This document shows, piece after piece, positions 1 through 5,208 of a stretch of DNA of 6,691 nucleotides (position 1 is its first letter; every line of letters starts with the position of its first letter). The notes beneath the pieces were generated by a model. That model was not told where the DNA came from, searched no databases, and saw nothing but the letters and a program-made list of their open reading frames with translations. Both the position numbers and the translations under genes were made by a program. The stretch is taken from assembly GCA_003646935.1 (NCBI GenBank), contig QMLW01000110.1, forward strand, positions 1-6,691. Reading direction: 5' to 3'. The DNA comes from Deltaproteobacteria bacterium (lineage in GTDB: Bacteria; Desulfobacterota; DSM-4660; Desulfatiglandales; B25-G16).

Positions 1-854
1 AGAAAGATCTTCCCGGTTGCTTCGTTGGGCGCGCCCTTCAGCAAGGCCACCGCCTCCGGAACCAGAATCGTTTTTTCCGGGAGCAAATCACGCACGGGAT
101 AGCCGTCTTTTCGTGCAGCCATGGCATTCATTTGCGGCTGCGCAACACCGATGGGAATTTCGCCACGGGCCACCAATTGAGTCGTATCCGTGCTGCCGGT
201 GGAAAAGCGCGCCAACTGCGCCGCCAATGATCTGAGATATGCCCACGCTTCCTTTTCTCCGAATGCCTGGAGGAGGATTTCAACGGTTTCATGCATGGTG
301 CCTGAGGCATATGGGAGGGTATGGACAATGGATTCCCTGTAGATGGGGTTGAGCAGATCGTGCCACGTTTTTGGCGGGGGAAGCCTGAGCTTTTTCAAGA
401 TCTTCTCATTATACAGATTGGTTACGATCCAGGGCGCGAAGCAGGTCCAATAATCGTTTGTATCCTTTACCTTCATGCCGTGCCATTCCGCCGGAACCTT
501 ATCCCAATTCTTTGGCCTGTAAGGGACAAGCAGTCCCTCTTTTAGTAAGAGTTCATGCGCTGGAGCGCCTGCGCCCAGGAATATGTCGGCATCCGGTTTG
601 CCACGCCATGCTCGTATCTTGTCCACGCAGACCGGCCATCCGCCGGGCCGCACAAAGGTGATATCCACATCCTTACCATAGGTCTTCTTATAGTATGCCT
701 TGAACCCCTTCTTAAGGCTGTCGGATAACTCCTTGTAAACGGGACCGACCCAGCCGACTTTGTCCGCAGCTTGTGCTACCGCCGCAAAGGTGGTCAGAAG
801 CAGCACCATTGAAAGGACGGTGAAGATTATTGTGGCCACAATTGTCTTTCTCAT
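1..854 (-). CDS. ABC transporter substrate-binding protein, exported (C-terminus outside window)
   Basis: This is the binding protein of an ABC importer, captured with 284 codons open to the left edge; the family is usually about 330-350 residues, so some 50-60 are missing. The ATG at 854 is preceded by a good Shine-Dalgarno (AAGGAG, 6-7 bases upstream). Residues 1-29 form a classic signal peptide: MRK, a hydrophobic core, then AQA with likely cleavage before ADKVGWVG. No lipobox cysteine is seen, so the product should be free in the periplasm. The mature part has features of the Fe3+/FutA-like solute-binding superfamily (SBP_bac_6-type): DADIFLGAGAP, then W-x-x-TNLYNEKIL, KTWHDLLNP, and TTQLVARGEIPIGV. 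The stretch after PIGV reads AQPQMNAMAAR and lacks the tyrosine pair that ferric-binding members use there, so iron is not assured; related proteins bind phosphonates, thiamine or polyamines. The substrate is unknown. It lies downstream of the DUF1667 gene on the same strand but probably has its own promoter. Confidence 0.88.
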   Translation of the reverse strand, partial: MRKTIVATIIFTVLSMVLLLTTFAAVAQAADKVGWVGPVYKELSDSLKKGFKAYYKKTYGKDVDITFVRPGGWPVCVDKIRAWRGKPDADIFLGAGAPAHELLLKEGLLVPYRPKNWDKVPAEWHGMKVKDTNDYWTCFAPWIVTNLYNEKILKKLRLPPPKTWHDLLNPIYRESIVHTLPYASGTMHETVEILLQAFGEKEAWAYLRSLAAQLARFSTGSTDTTQLVARGEIPIGVAQPQMNAMAARKDGYPVRDLLPEKTILVPEAVALLKGAPNEATGKIF

Positions 855-1105
855 TTCGATCTCCTTTCTCGTGACATCGTCACTTTTAAAAGATAATGAT
901 TTTGTTGTCCTCAACCACCTCCTTCCTAACAGATTCCTCCCTTAGCCAACCACAAACAACTTGTCATCAATCTCTTGCGGTTTTCACCCCCTTTCCCTGT
1001 AATCTGAAGGCTTAAAAGTCATCACATGGATATCTTGAACAATAGAATAGCATCGCCTTCTTGTCAATATAAGACCGAGCCATGAGGGGCTAATTTGTTC
1101 TCTTC
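855..1105. other. Intergenic region / 5' leader of the substrate-binding protein gene
   Basis: These 251 bases contain the promoter at 1039-1067 and a purine-rich leader (minus strand). The leader has two Shine-Dalgarno-like runs that are not used by an obvious gene: AAGGAGG at 924-918 and GGGAGG around 936-942. A small perfect inverted repeat, GTGAC-ATC-GTCAC at 871-883, sits just upstream of the true ribosome binding site. I recognise no known riboswitch core here. Confidence 0.5.
1039..1067 (-). promoter_or_regulatory. Predicted sigma-70 promoter for the substrate-binding protein
   Basis: On the minus strand a perfect -35 TTGACA (1067-1062) is followed after 17 bases by TATTGT (1044-1039), which matches the -10 consensus at four of six bases. 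Transcription would start near 1032, giving an mRNA leader of about 180 bases. No convincing terminator separates it from the DUF1667 gene, so read-through from upstream could also contribute. Confidence 0.5.
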
Positions 1106-1456
1106 TTATTCACCTGTGACGATTAACTCTATGGGTTTGGAGTATCCCCCCACGTTTATTCGAGACCCAAGAGCGGGGATCTCTGAGATCCTGACCCCTT
1201 TAATGTAGCGCATGATTTGAGGGATATCCTCAAGGGGGAGGGGGCAGGCCGTCTTGACTGGAATCATCCTCCTCGCTTCTTTTGCCTCACCTCGTATCGT
1301 AGTCGTAATGACTCTCAAAGGTAAGACCACCTCCTGAAGGGCAAACTCCTTCCCCCTCTTGCACTTCGCTCCCTTGACCTCTGTTCCGTCCGTTTCCAAC
1401 TCACAGCATTGTGGGCAGATGATGCAGATAAACTTTTTCGTGCTCTCTTTCGCCAT
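1106..1456 (-). CDS. DUF1667 cysteine-rich protein, partner of the GlpA-like dehydrogenase
   Basis: This 116-residue protein belongs to the DUF1667 family, which is regularly encoded directly after a GlpA-like dehydrogenase and an FAD oxidoreductase. Its N-terminus has a cysteine cluster, CIICPQCC (Cys11, 14, 17, 18), followed by KCKRG (Cys32) and later TACPLP (Cys71); such spacing suggests a metal or FeS site. The middle holds the typical P-x-R-x-x-TTT segment, and the C-terminus has the PIELIVTGE ending. The biochemical role is not established; an electron-transfer or maturation subunit is an inference from context. I chose the ATG at 1456 because the cysteine motif begins right after it. 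An in-frame extension to 1648 would only overlap the upstream gene. An AGGGA lies about 14 bases upstream, a rather long spacing. The gap to the preceding stop is 20 bases, so it is probably the last gene of the operon. Confidence 0.85.
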   Translation of the reverse strand: MAKESTKKFICIICPQCCELETDGTEVKGAKCKRGKEFALQEVVLPLRVITTTIRGEAKEARRMIPVKTACPLPLEDIPQIMRYIKGVRISEIPALGSRINVGGYSKPIELIVTGE

Positions 1457-1476
1457 GATAAATAGTTGACATTCCC

Positions 1477-2370
1477 TTATGCTAATAACCTTCCAAGCTT
1501 TTCCGCTTCCCTGGTTACCGCATCCACATAGTCGTGGATGTAATCGGCATTCCCTACTAAATGTATCCCGTTTCCAGGTTCTATGCCCGCATCTATCAAA
1601 AGGTCCTGCTCCGGTATGAGCCCTACGGAGAACAGCACCGTATCGCACGGGAGGATCTTGTGCTCCCCGGTTTGGTTGTTCCTGTACCGTATTGCCTCTA
1701 CCCTGTCTCTCCCGATTATCTCCAGCGGCTCATGCTGGAGGTAGAGGGGGATGCCGAAATCATCCAGACACTGAACCTTGTTTCTGATCAGCCCCGAGAG
1801 GTGATCCAGTATCTCCAGCACCGCGTGGACCGTGGCCCCCTCCAGGGTCATCCGCCGTGCCATGATCAAGCCGATATCGCCTGACCCGATCACTACCACC
1901 TCTTTCCCGGGCATGACCCCATAGATATTCACCATCTCCTGGGCCAAGCCTGCGGTAAATATGCCTGCCGGGCGGGTTCCTGGAACAGTCAGCATCTCTC
2001 GAGTTCTCTCCCGGCACCCGGTGGCCATCACGATGTGCTTTGCGGAGACTGTGTACTCGCCGTCAGCGCAAACGAAGGTGATCTCCTTTTGGGGTGTAAT
2101 CGTGTGGACAAAACACGACGTCCTCGCCTCGATGTCCCTCTCGTAGACCATCTTTTTGTAGCGTGCAGCGTACTCGGTACCCGTCATCTCCTCTTTGAAG
2201 TAGGTTAGCCCGAATCCCAGGTGGATGCACTGGTTGAGGATACCCCCAAGCCTCGGCAACCGCTCAAGGATCAGGATCTTCTTTAGACCTCCTTCTGCCG
2301 CTCCCACGGCAGCAGCCATTCCGGCAGGCCCTCCACCCACCACGATACAATCATAACGCCTTGAGTTCAT
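1477..2370 (-). CDS. Compact FAD/NAD(P)-dependent oxidoreductase (pyridine nucleotide-disulfide family)
   Basis: This 297-residue flavoprotein has two dinucleotide-binding folds. The FAD motif GGGPAG is at residues 12-17, the NAD(P) motif GSGDIG at 162-167, the ATG-CRERTR junction at 116-123, and the second FAD contact LVGN at 271-274. The LGGILNQCIHLGFGL and GLAQEMVN stretches are hallmarks of the subfamily encoded between GlpA-like and DUF1667 proteins. It probably moves electrons between the GlpA-like flavin/FeS centres and NAD(P) or a carrier; this is inferred from family and context. It looks short. From memory, relatives have roughly 20 extra residues between the AGIE segment and the GN motif, and many have a C-terminal extension; here AGIEPGNGIH runs almost straight into LVGN. 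There is no sign of a frameshift. The start lies inside the end of the upstream gene (20-base overlap), with GGAG just upstream of the ATG, so translation is probably coupled. Confidence 0.88.
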   Translation of the reverse strand: MNSRRYDCIVVGGGPAGMAAAVGAAEGGLKKILILERLPRLGGILNQCIHLGFGLTYFKEEMTGTEYAARYKKMVYERDIEARTSCFVHTITPQKEITFVCADGEYTVSAKHIVMATGCRERTREMLTVPGTRPAGIFTAGLAQEMVNIYGVMPGKEVVVIGSGDIGLIMARRMTLEGATVHAVLEILDHLSGLIRNKVQCLDDFGIPLYLQHEPLEIIGRDRVEAIRYRNNQTGEHKILPCDTVLFSVGLIPEQDLLIDAGIEPGNGIHLVGNADYIHDYVDAVTREAEKLGRLLA

Positions 2371-3790
2371 GGCTCTCCATCACTAGCTCCGATCCCCTTC
2401 CCCTTTTCGTGATCTGATCATAGGTTACTCCCAGCTCTTCTGCCATGATTTCCATAATCTTCATGGTGCAAAACGCCCCATGACACCGCCCCATCTGACT
2501 GCGGGTTCGGAATTTGACGCCATCCAGGGTACGGGCACCCCGTTTGATGGCCTCTCGAATCTCGCTCTTGGTGACGAGCTCACATCGACAGACCACCTCT
2601 CCGTACCCGGGATCCTCTCTGATGAGCCGGTTCCTTTCATCGCTGCTCAGGTGGCGAAATCGGGGTATCGCGCTCCTGGTTGCGATATATCCTTTCCTCG
2701 GGGACAGTTTCATCTTTTTAGCGAGCATTTGCACTACATACTCGGCAATAGCAGGGGCAGCCGTGAGGCCCGGGGATTTGATCCCCACGATATTCACGAA
2801 CCCGTCTCGTTCCTCACGAATGTAGAACTCATTCTCGGCTATAGCCGGCCTGAGCCCGGAAAATGACGCAATTATCTGGTCTTCCCGTACACAAGGTACG
2901 ATCCTTTGTATACTCCTGAGCACCTTCTTTTTGCCCGCCTCGCTCGTGGTGATATCGTCCTTGTCATCAATTTCCTCCGCGGTGGGACCGATCATGGTGT
3001 TTCCGTCCACCGTTGGTATGACGAGTATGCCCTTTGTTTCCTTCTGGGGAACGGGGAAGATAATGCTCTGCGTGAGCCTATCCGCGTGCCTGTCGAGGAT
3101 GAACTCCTCTCCTTTCCACGGTATGATTCGCGGTGCAGGTATTCCGGCCATCTGTGATATGGTATCAGCTGACAACCCTGCGGCATTAATGACATAGTGG
3201 GCCTTGTATTCGGATTCCGACGTCCTCACTGCCCAACAGTCGGACTCCCGCTCCAGTGCGGTTACCTCATTGCTACAATTGATCGTAACACCATTAGAAG
3301 CTGCGTTTTCCGCCATAGCATAGATAACCTCATAGGGATTGATGACCGCCGCGGTTGGGCCGAGAAGGGCGCATTCGATCTCGGTGGAAAGATTGGGTTC
3401 ATGTTCTCGAATCCACGCTCCTTCTACGATCTCAAGGCGAGGGATCCCCAATCTCTCACCATTTTCCCTGATATGTTCAATCTGCTCCCTCTCTCCAGGG
3501 AAGGCAACTACCAGCTCACCCGTTGGGATGAACGGGAAATCAAGCAGCTTTGCCATTTCCCGGTAGAGCTGATTGCCCCGAACGGCGAGTTGTGCCTTGA
3601 GAGAGCTGGGGTCATCCTGAAATCCGGTGTGAACGATTCCGCTATTTGACTTTGAAACACCAAAGGAAAGCTCGGCCTCCTTTTCGATGAGCACTGCCTC
3701 AAGCTGATACTTCGCGAGTTCATATGCCAGGGAGGTGCCGACAATACCTCCGCCGATGATCACTACCTTTACTTCCGAGGGCTTTCTCAT
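2351..3790 (-). CDS. glpA: GlpA-like FAD dehydrogenase with C-terminal BFD [2Fe-2S] domain (probable glycerol-3-phosphate dehydrogenase)
   Basis: From the ATG at 3790 this is a 479-residue protein. Residues 7-370 or so form a DAO-type FAD domain: GGGIVG at 13-18, a KSNSGIVHTGF flavin-loop segment, then VINAAGLSAD and the SFSGLRPA / GIKSPGLTAAPAIAE motifs near the second FAD contact. The C-terminus is a BFD-like [2Fe-2S] domain with Cys401 and Cys403 (VCRCE) and Cys436 and Cys441 (GRCHGAFC). This arrangement is that of anaerobic glycerol-3-phosphate dehydrogenase subunit A and its short homologues. The likely reaction is oxidation of glycerol-3-phosphate to dihydroxyacetone phosphate; a related 2-hydroxy-acid is possible, but nearby glpP favours glycerol-3-phosphate. 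No membrane segment is visible. The start is uncertain: a GTG at 3805 gives five more residues (MLSEH), and neither start has a strong ribosome binding site. It leads a three-gene operon behind a leader with a terminator. Confidence 0.87.
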   Translation of the reverse strand: MRKPSEVKVVIIGGGIVGTSLAYELAKYQLEAVLIEKEAELSFGVSKSNSGIVHTGFQDDPSSLKAQLAVRGNQLYREMAKLLDFPFIPTGELVVAFPGEREQIEHIRENGERLGIPRLEIVEGAWIREHEPNLSTEIECALLGPTAAVINPYEVIYAMAENAASNGVTINCSNEVTALERESDCWAVRTSESEYKAHYVINAAGLSADTISQMAGIPAPRIIPWKGEEFILDRHADRLTQSIIFPVPQKETKGILVIPTVDGNTMIGPTAEEIDDKDDITTSEAGKKKVLRSIQRIVPCVREDQIIASFSGLRPAIAENEFYIREERDGFVNIVGIKSPGLTAAPAIAEYVVQMLAKKMKLSPRKGYIATRSAIPRFRHLSSDERNRLIREDPGYGEVVCRCELVTKSEIREAIKRGARTLDGVKFRTRSQMGRCHGAFCTMKIMEIMAEELGVTYDQITKRGRGSELVMESHELKAL

Positions 3791-3903
3791 ATGCTCTGAT
3801 AGCACTTAAATGCCACTTTTATTAAATATTCATTAGTGGACGACTTTAACACGTGAATCTAAAAATACTTGAATCTTGCTTGTGCCTGGCTATGGTCGCC
3901 GAT

Positions 3904-3958
3904 AAAAAAGCCCTGATAGAGGACATCCCCTCGCTGGGGTTTCATCTATCAGGGCTTT
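3904..3958 (-). terminator. Intrinsic terminator in the leader of the GlpA-like operon (probable GlpP target)
   Basis: The arms 3945-3958 and 3907-3920 are perfect 14-bp complements (on the minus strand AAAGCCCTGATAGA and TCTATCAGGGCTTT). They are followed on the minus strand by a run of six T (3909-3904). The 24-base loop holds a second small stem, CCCC-AGCGA-GGGG. The plus-strand side lacks an uninterrupted T run, so termination works toward the GlpA-like gene. It lies about 40 bases after the predicted start of transcription and 100-115 bases before the coding start. That is the place where GlpP-controlled terminators sit in the Bacillus subtilis glp genes, and glpP itself is the next gene upstream. 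Confidence 0.85.
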
Positions 3959-3977
3959 CTCCTTGTTCTCAAGCCCT
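3951..3977 (-). promoter_or_regulatory. Candidate antiterminator hairpin competing with the terminator
   Basis: On the minus-strand RNA, AGGGCUU (3977-3971) can pair perfectly over 7 bp with AAGCCCU (3957-3951), with a 13-base loop. The second half is part of the 5' arm of the terminator, so the two structures exclude each other. This is the geometry of an attenuator; whether GlpP stabilises it is an inference. Confidence 0.5.
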
Positions 3978-4004
3978 TGATCCTTTGACCTTTTATATGA
4001 TTTT

Positions 4005-4032
4005 TTATTACATCGGACGGCGCAATTGTCAA
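4005..4032 (-). promoter_or_regulatory. Predicted sigma-70 promoter of the GlpA-like operon leader
   Basis: On the minus strand a perfect -35 TTGACA (4032-4027) is followed after 16 bases by TAATAA (4010-4005), a partial -10 match in an AT-rich stretch. Transcription would begin near 3998, just ahead of the antiterminator/terminator pair. It allows the GlpA-like operon to be transcribed independently of glpP. Confidence 0.55.
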
Positions 4033-4033
4033 G

Positions 4034-4072
4034 CTATAAAATCGCTTATAAAATCGCACCGCGATTTTATAG
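4034..4072. repeat. Three 12-bp repeats (two direct, one inverted) abutting the -35 box
   Basis: On the plus strand CTATAAAATCGC (4034-4045) is followed directly by TTATAAAATCGC (4046-4057), then after three bases by the inverted copy GCGATTTTATAG (4061-4072). The first and third copies match at 12 of 12 positions and the middle one at 11 of 12. The middle and last copies also form a hairpin with 11-bp arms and a 3-base loop. The cluster ends one base before the -35 box of the GlpA-like promoter. It could be an operator, an UP-element-like AT-rich tract or part of a dispersed repeat. Confidence 0.7.
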
Positions 4073-4075
4073 AAC

Positions 4076-4107
4076 GCGGCTTGTCTGCCTCCTGCAGGCT
4101 CCGCCGC
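4076..4107. repeat. GC-rich imperfect hairpin, REP-like
   Basis: GCGGC (4076-4080) can pair with GCCGC (4103-4107), and inside it GCCT (4087-4090) with AGGC (4096-4099) around a palindromic CCTGCAGG (4091-4098). It is markedly more GC-rich than the AT-rich DNA around it. No T run follows on either strand, so it is not a terminator. It may belong with the adjacent 12-bp repeats to one repeated intergenic element; a genome-wide copy count would settle this. Confidence 0.45.
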
Positions 4108-4201
4108 TACAGAAAGGAAATCATTATACAATAAAGTCATTTTCAGGAGTATAATAGGGACAGCACATAATCGTATTATATAAAAAATTAAGCAGCGATG
4201 T

Positions 4202-4804
4202 TCATGGAGAAGATAATAAGGAAGGTGCTTGAAAGGCAAAAAGGCTTGATGTGGTGGTGGACACCCCAATGGCGCCTGAGGAGAGGATCTCCTGGATCTC
4301 CTCGCATTTAGTGATCAATCCCCCGGCGATAACGGGCACCGATACCCTCTCTCTTATCCTATCCATGATCTTCGGGAGGATAAGGCCCGGAAGGATCTCA
4401 ACAGCATCGGGCGTTGACTTCTCGATGACATTGAGCCCCCCTGTGAGTGATTCCGAATCGAGCACGAAGATGCGCTGAACCGATATCATCTTCTCCTTCT
4501 GGGCGCTCTTTATGAGATTGCTTCTCGTGGTGATAATGCCGTGCACGTGGATCTCCCTTGCGAGGTATTGAATTCCCGGTGCATCTTTTCCCACTCCCTT
4601 GATGAGGTCAATATCAACGAATACAAGCTTCCCGGAGGTGACGGCCTTGTCGATAATATCGGGAAGATCGAAGATCGTCCCGCCCAGAATGAAGAGGACG
4701 CCGATACGATCGAGTTCCTCGATCTTCAGGCTTTTCACATCTCGAAAGGCCGCAATAATAGGCCTTTCCCTCAAGACATCCAAGAAATCCATTGAGAAAC
4801 TCAT
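4202..4804 (-). CDS. glpP: GlpP, glycerol-3-phosphate-responsive antiterminator protein
   Basis: This 200-residue TIM-barrel-like protein has the same length and motif order as Bacillus subtilis GlpP (about 190 residues): [12 protein letters not shown] near the N-terminus, [15 protein letters not shown] (60-74), [16 protein letters not shown] (83-98), AVQR-type strand [22 protein letters not shown] (132-142), PVIAGGLI (157-164) and GAIGVSTT (177-184). In Bacillus, GlpP binds glycerol-3-phosphate and the leader RNA of glp genes, and prevents termination at a leader hairpin. A matching terminator lies downstream between this gene and the GlpA-like gene. The ATG at 4804 overlaps the stop of the upstream phosphatase fragment (ATGA) and has no strong ribosome binding site. 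The ATG at 4792 (MDFLDVL) is an alternative that fits the family N-terminus well. Action is cytoplasmic, on nascent mRNA. Identification is firm; direct control of the neighbour is inferred. Confidence 0.92.
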   Translation of the reverse strand: MSFSMDFLDVLRERPIIAAFRDVKSLKIEELDRIGVLFILGGTIFDLPDIIDKAVTSGKLVFVDIDLIKGVGKDAPGIQYLAREIHVHGIITTRSNLIKSAQKEKMISVQRIFVLDSESLTGGLNVIEKSTPDAVEILPGLILPKIMDRIRERVSVPVIAGGLITKCEEIQEILSSGAIGVSTTTSSLFAFQAPSLLSSP

Positions 4805-5064
4805 TCGGGCCGTTCTATGAATATCTTTTCAAAACAGCCAAATATATGTACCACGTTATCAAAATCGTGCCCTGTGCCGCCAGGGCGTACTTCCGCCATG
4901 ACCTGAACTGCTACAGGGTTCACCGCAGATAGCTCTGTTCCCGCGCTATAGGCCTCGTAACGATTGGGGTAAAGGGCGTTTAAAAATCCCTCCGCCATCT
5001 GAGATCGCGCCGAATTGTGGGTGCAAATAAAGAGCACCCTCTTCTTTTCAACCTTCAACTCCAT
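4801..5064 (-). CDS. Truncated ArsC-like arsenate reductase / low-molecular-weight phosphatase
   Basis: These 87 residues begin like a full thioredoxin-coupled ArsC or LMW-phosphatase: [18 protein letters not shown] with the catalytic loop CTHNSAR (Cys14 to Arg20, CX5R), then [20 protein letters not shown]. After VMAE the match stops. The usual GIDIS...S-x-DEF segment, the redox cysteines near residues 80-90 and the general-acid Asp in the DP loop are absent. FDNVV may be a remnant of the F-D-x-VV strand, followed by an unrelated tail [12 protein letters not shown]. The family is about 130-140 residues, so roughly 50 are missing. No frame nearby restores them, because glpP begins at the stop (ATGA overlap). 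The ATG at 5064 has a good GAGG ribosome binding site, so a product may still be made, but it should be inactive as a reductase. I read it as a decayed gene cut by a deletion at its 3' end. Confidence 0.7.
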   Translation of the reverse strand: MELKVEKKRVLFICTHNSARSQMAEGFLNALYPNRYEAYSAGTELSAVNPVAVQVMAEVRPGGTGHDFDNVVHIFGCFEKIFIERPE

Positions 5065-5134
5065 TTGACCTCTTTATGTCTATAATCCCCTTTATCCTAG
5101 CATACGCGGCTGTGGCAACAAAATCTTTACACAA

Positions 5135-5163
5135 TTCGCATGCAGTGCTAACATTTTTATAAT
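5135..5163 (+). promoter_or_regulatory. Predicted sigma-70 promoter for the response regulator/kinase operon
   Basis: TTCGCA (5135-5140, four of six -35 bases) is followed after 17 bases by a perfect -10 TATAAT (5158-5163). Transcription would start near 5170, leaving a leader of about 40 bases before the ATG at 5209. It lies in the 144-base divergent region shared with the phosphatase/glpP operon. I see no clear Pho box here. Confidence 0.55.
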
Positions 5164-5208
5164 AAACTAATAATGTTGAATGGATATCCCCTTTGCGAGC
5201 ATGACAAC

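Larger units (their letters stand above)
3791..4201. other. Gene-free control region between glpP and the GlpA-like operon
   Basis: These 411 bases hold no credible gene; the short open frames here overlap hairpins and repeats and have no recognisable product. In minus-strand order the region contains AT-rich DNA after the glpP stop, a GC-rich hairpin (4107-4076), a 12-bp repeat cluster (4072-4034), a sigma-70 promoter (4032-4005), a potential antiterminator hairpin (3977-3951), a strong terminator (3958-3904), and about 100 bases of AT-rich leader before the GlpA-like start. A direct repeat TGAATCT occurs at 3854-3860 and 3870-3876 (plus strand), of unknown meaning. Confidence 0.8.

Noticed and set aside
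855..1032. Riboswitch in the long leader of the substrate-binding protein gene
   Set aside because: I could not find the conserved core of TPP, cobalamin, fluoride, molybdenum-cofactor or c-di-GMP riboswitches.
1061..1105. Terminator after the DUF1667 gene
   Set aside because: Only a 4-bp AGCC/GGCT stem is present and no T run follows.
1457..1648. Longer N-terminus for the DUF1667 protein
   Set aside because: The extra 64 residues come from the opposite reading of the upstream oxidoreductase gene and are unlike the family, whose cysteine motif starts near residue 11.
3854..3876. Direct repeat TGAATCT x2, 16 bases apart, in the GlpA-like leader
   Set aside because: Short and in AT-rich DNA; chance occurrence is likely and no function can be supported.
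3853..4134. Open frames across the glp leader on both strands (about 93-106 codons)
   Set aside because: They run through the terminator, promoter and repeats, have no recognisable domain and no good ribosome binding site.
5125..5154. Possible Pho box (CTTTACA and CTAACAT as half-sites)
   Set aside because: The two elements are 23 bases apart, not the 11-base period of Pho-box repeats, and match the consensus poorly.
5126..5163. TTTACA (5126-5131) as the -35 box for TATAAT (5158-5163)
   Set aside because: The spacer would be 26 bases, too long for sigma-70; TTCGCA at 5135-5140 gives 17 bases.
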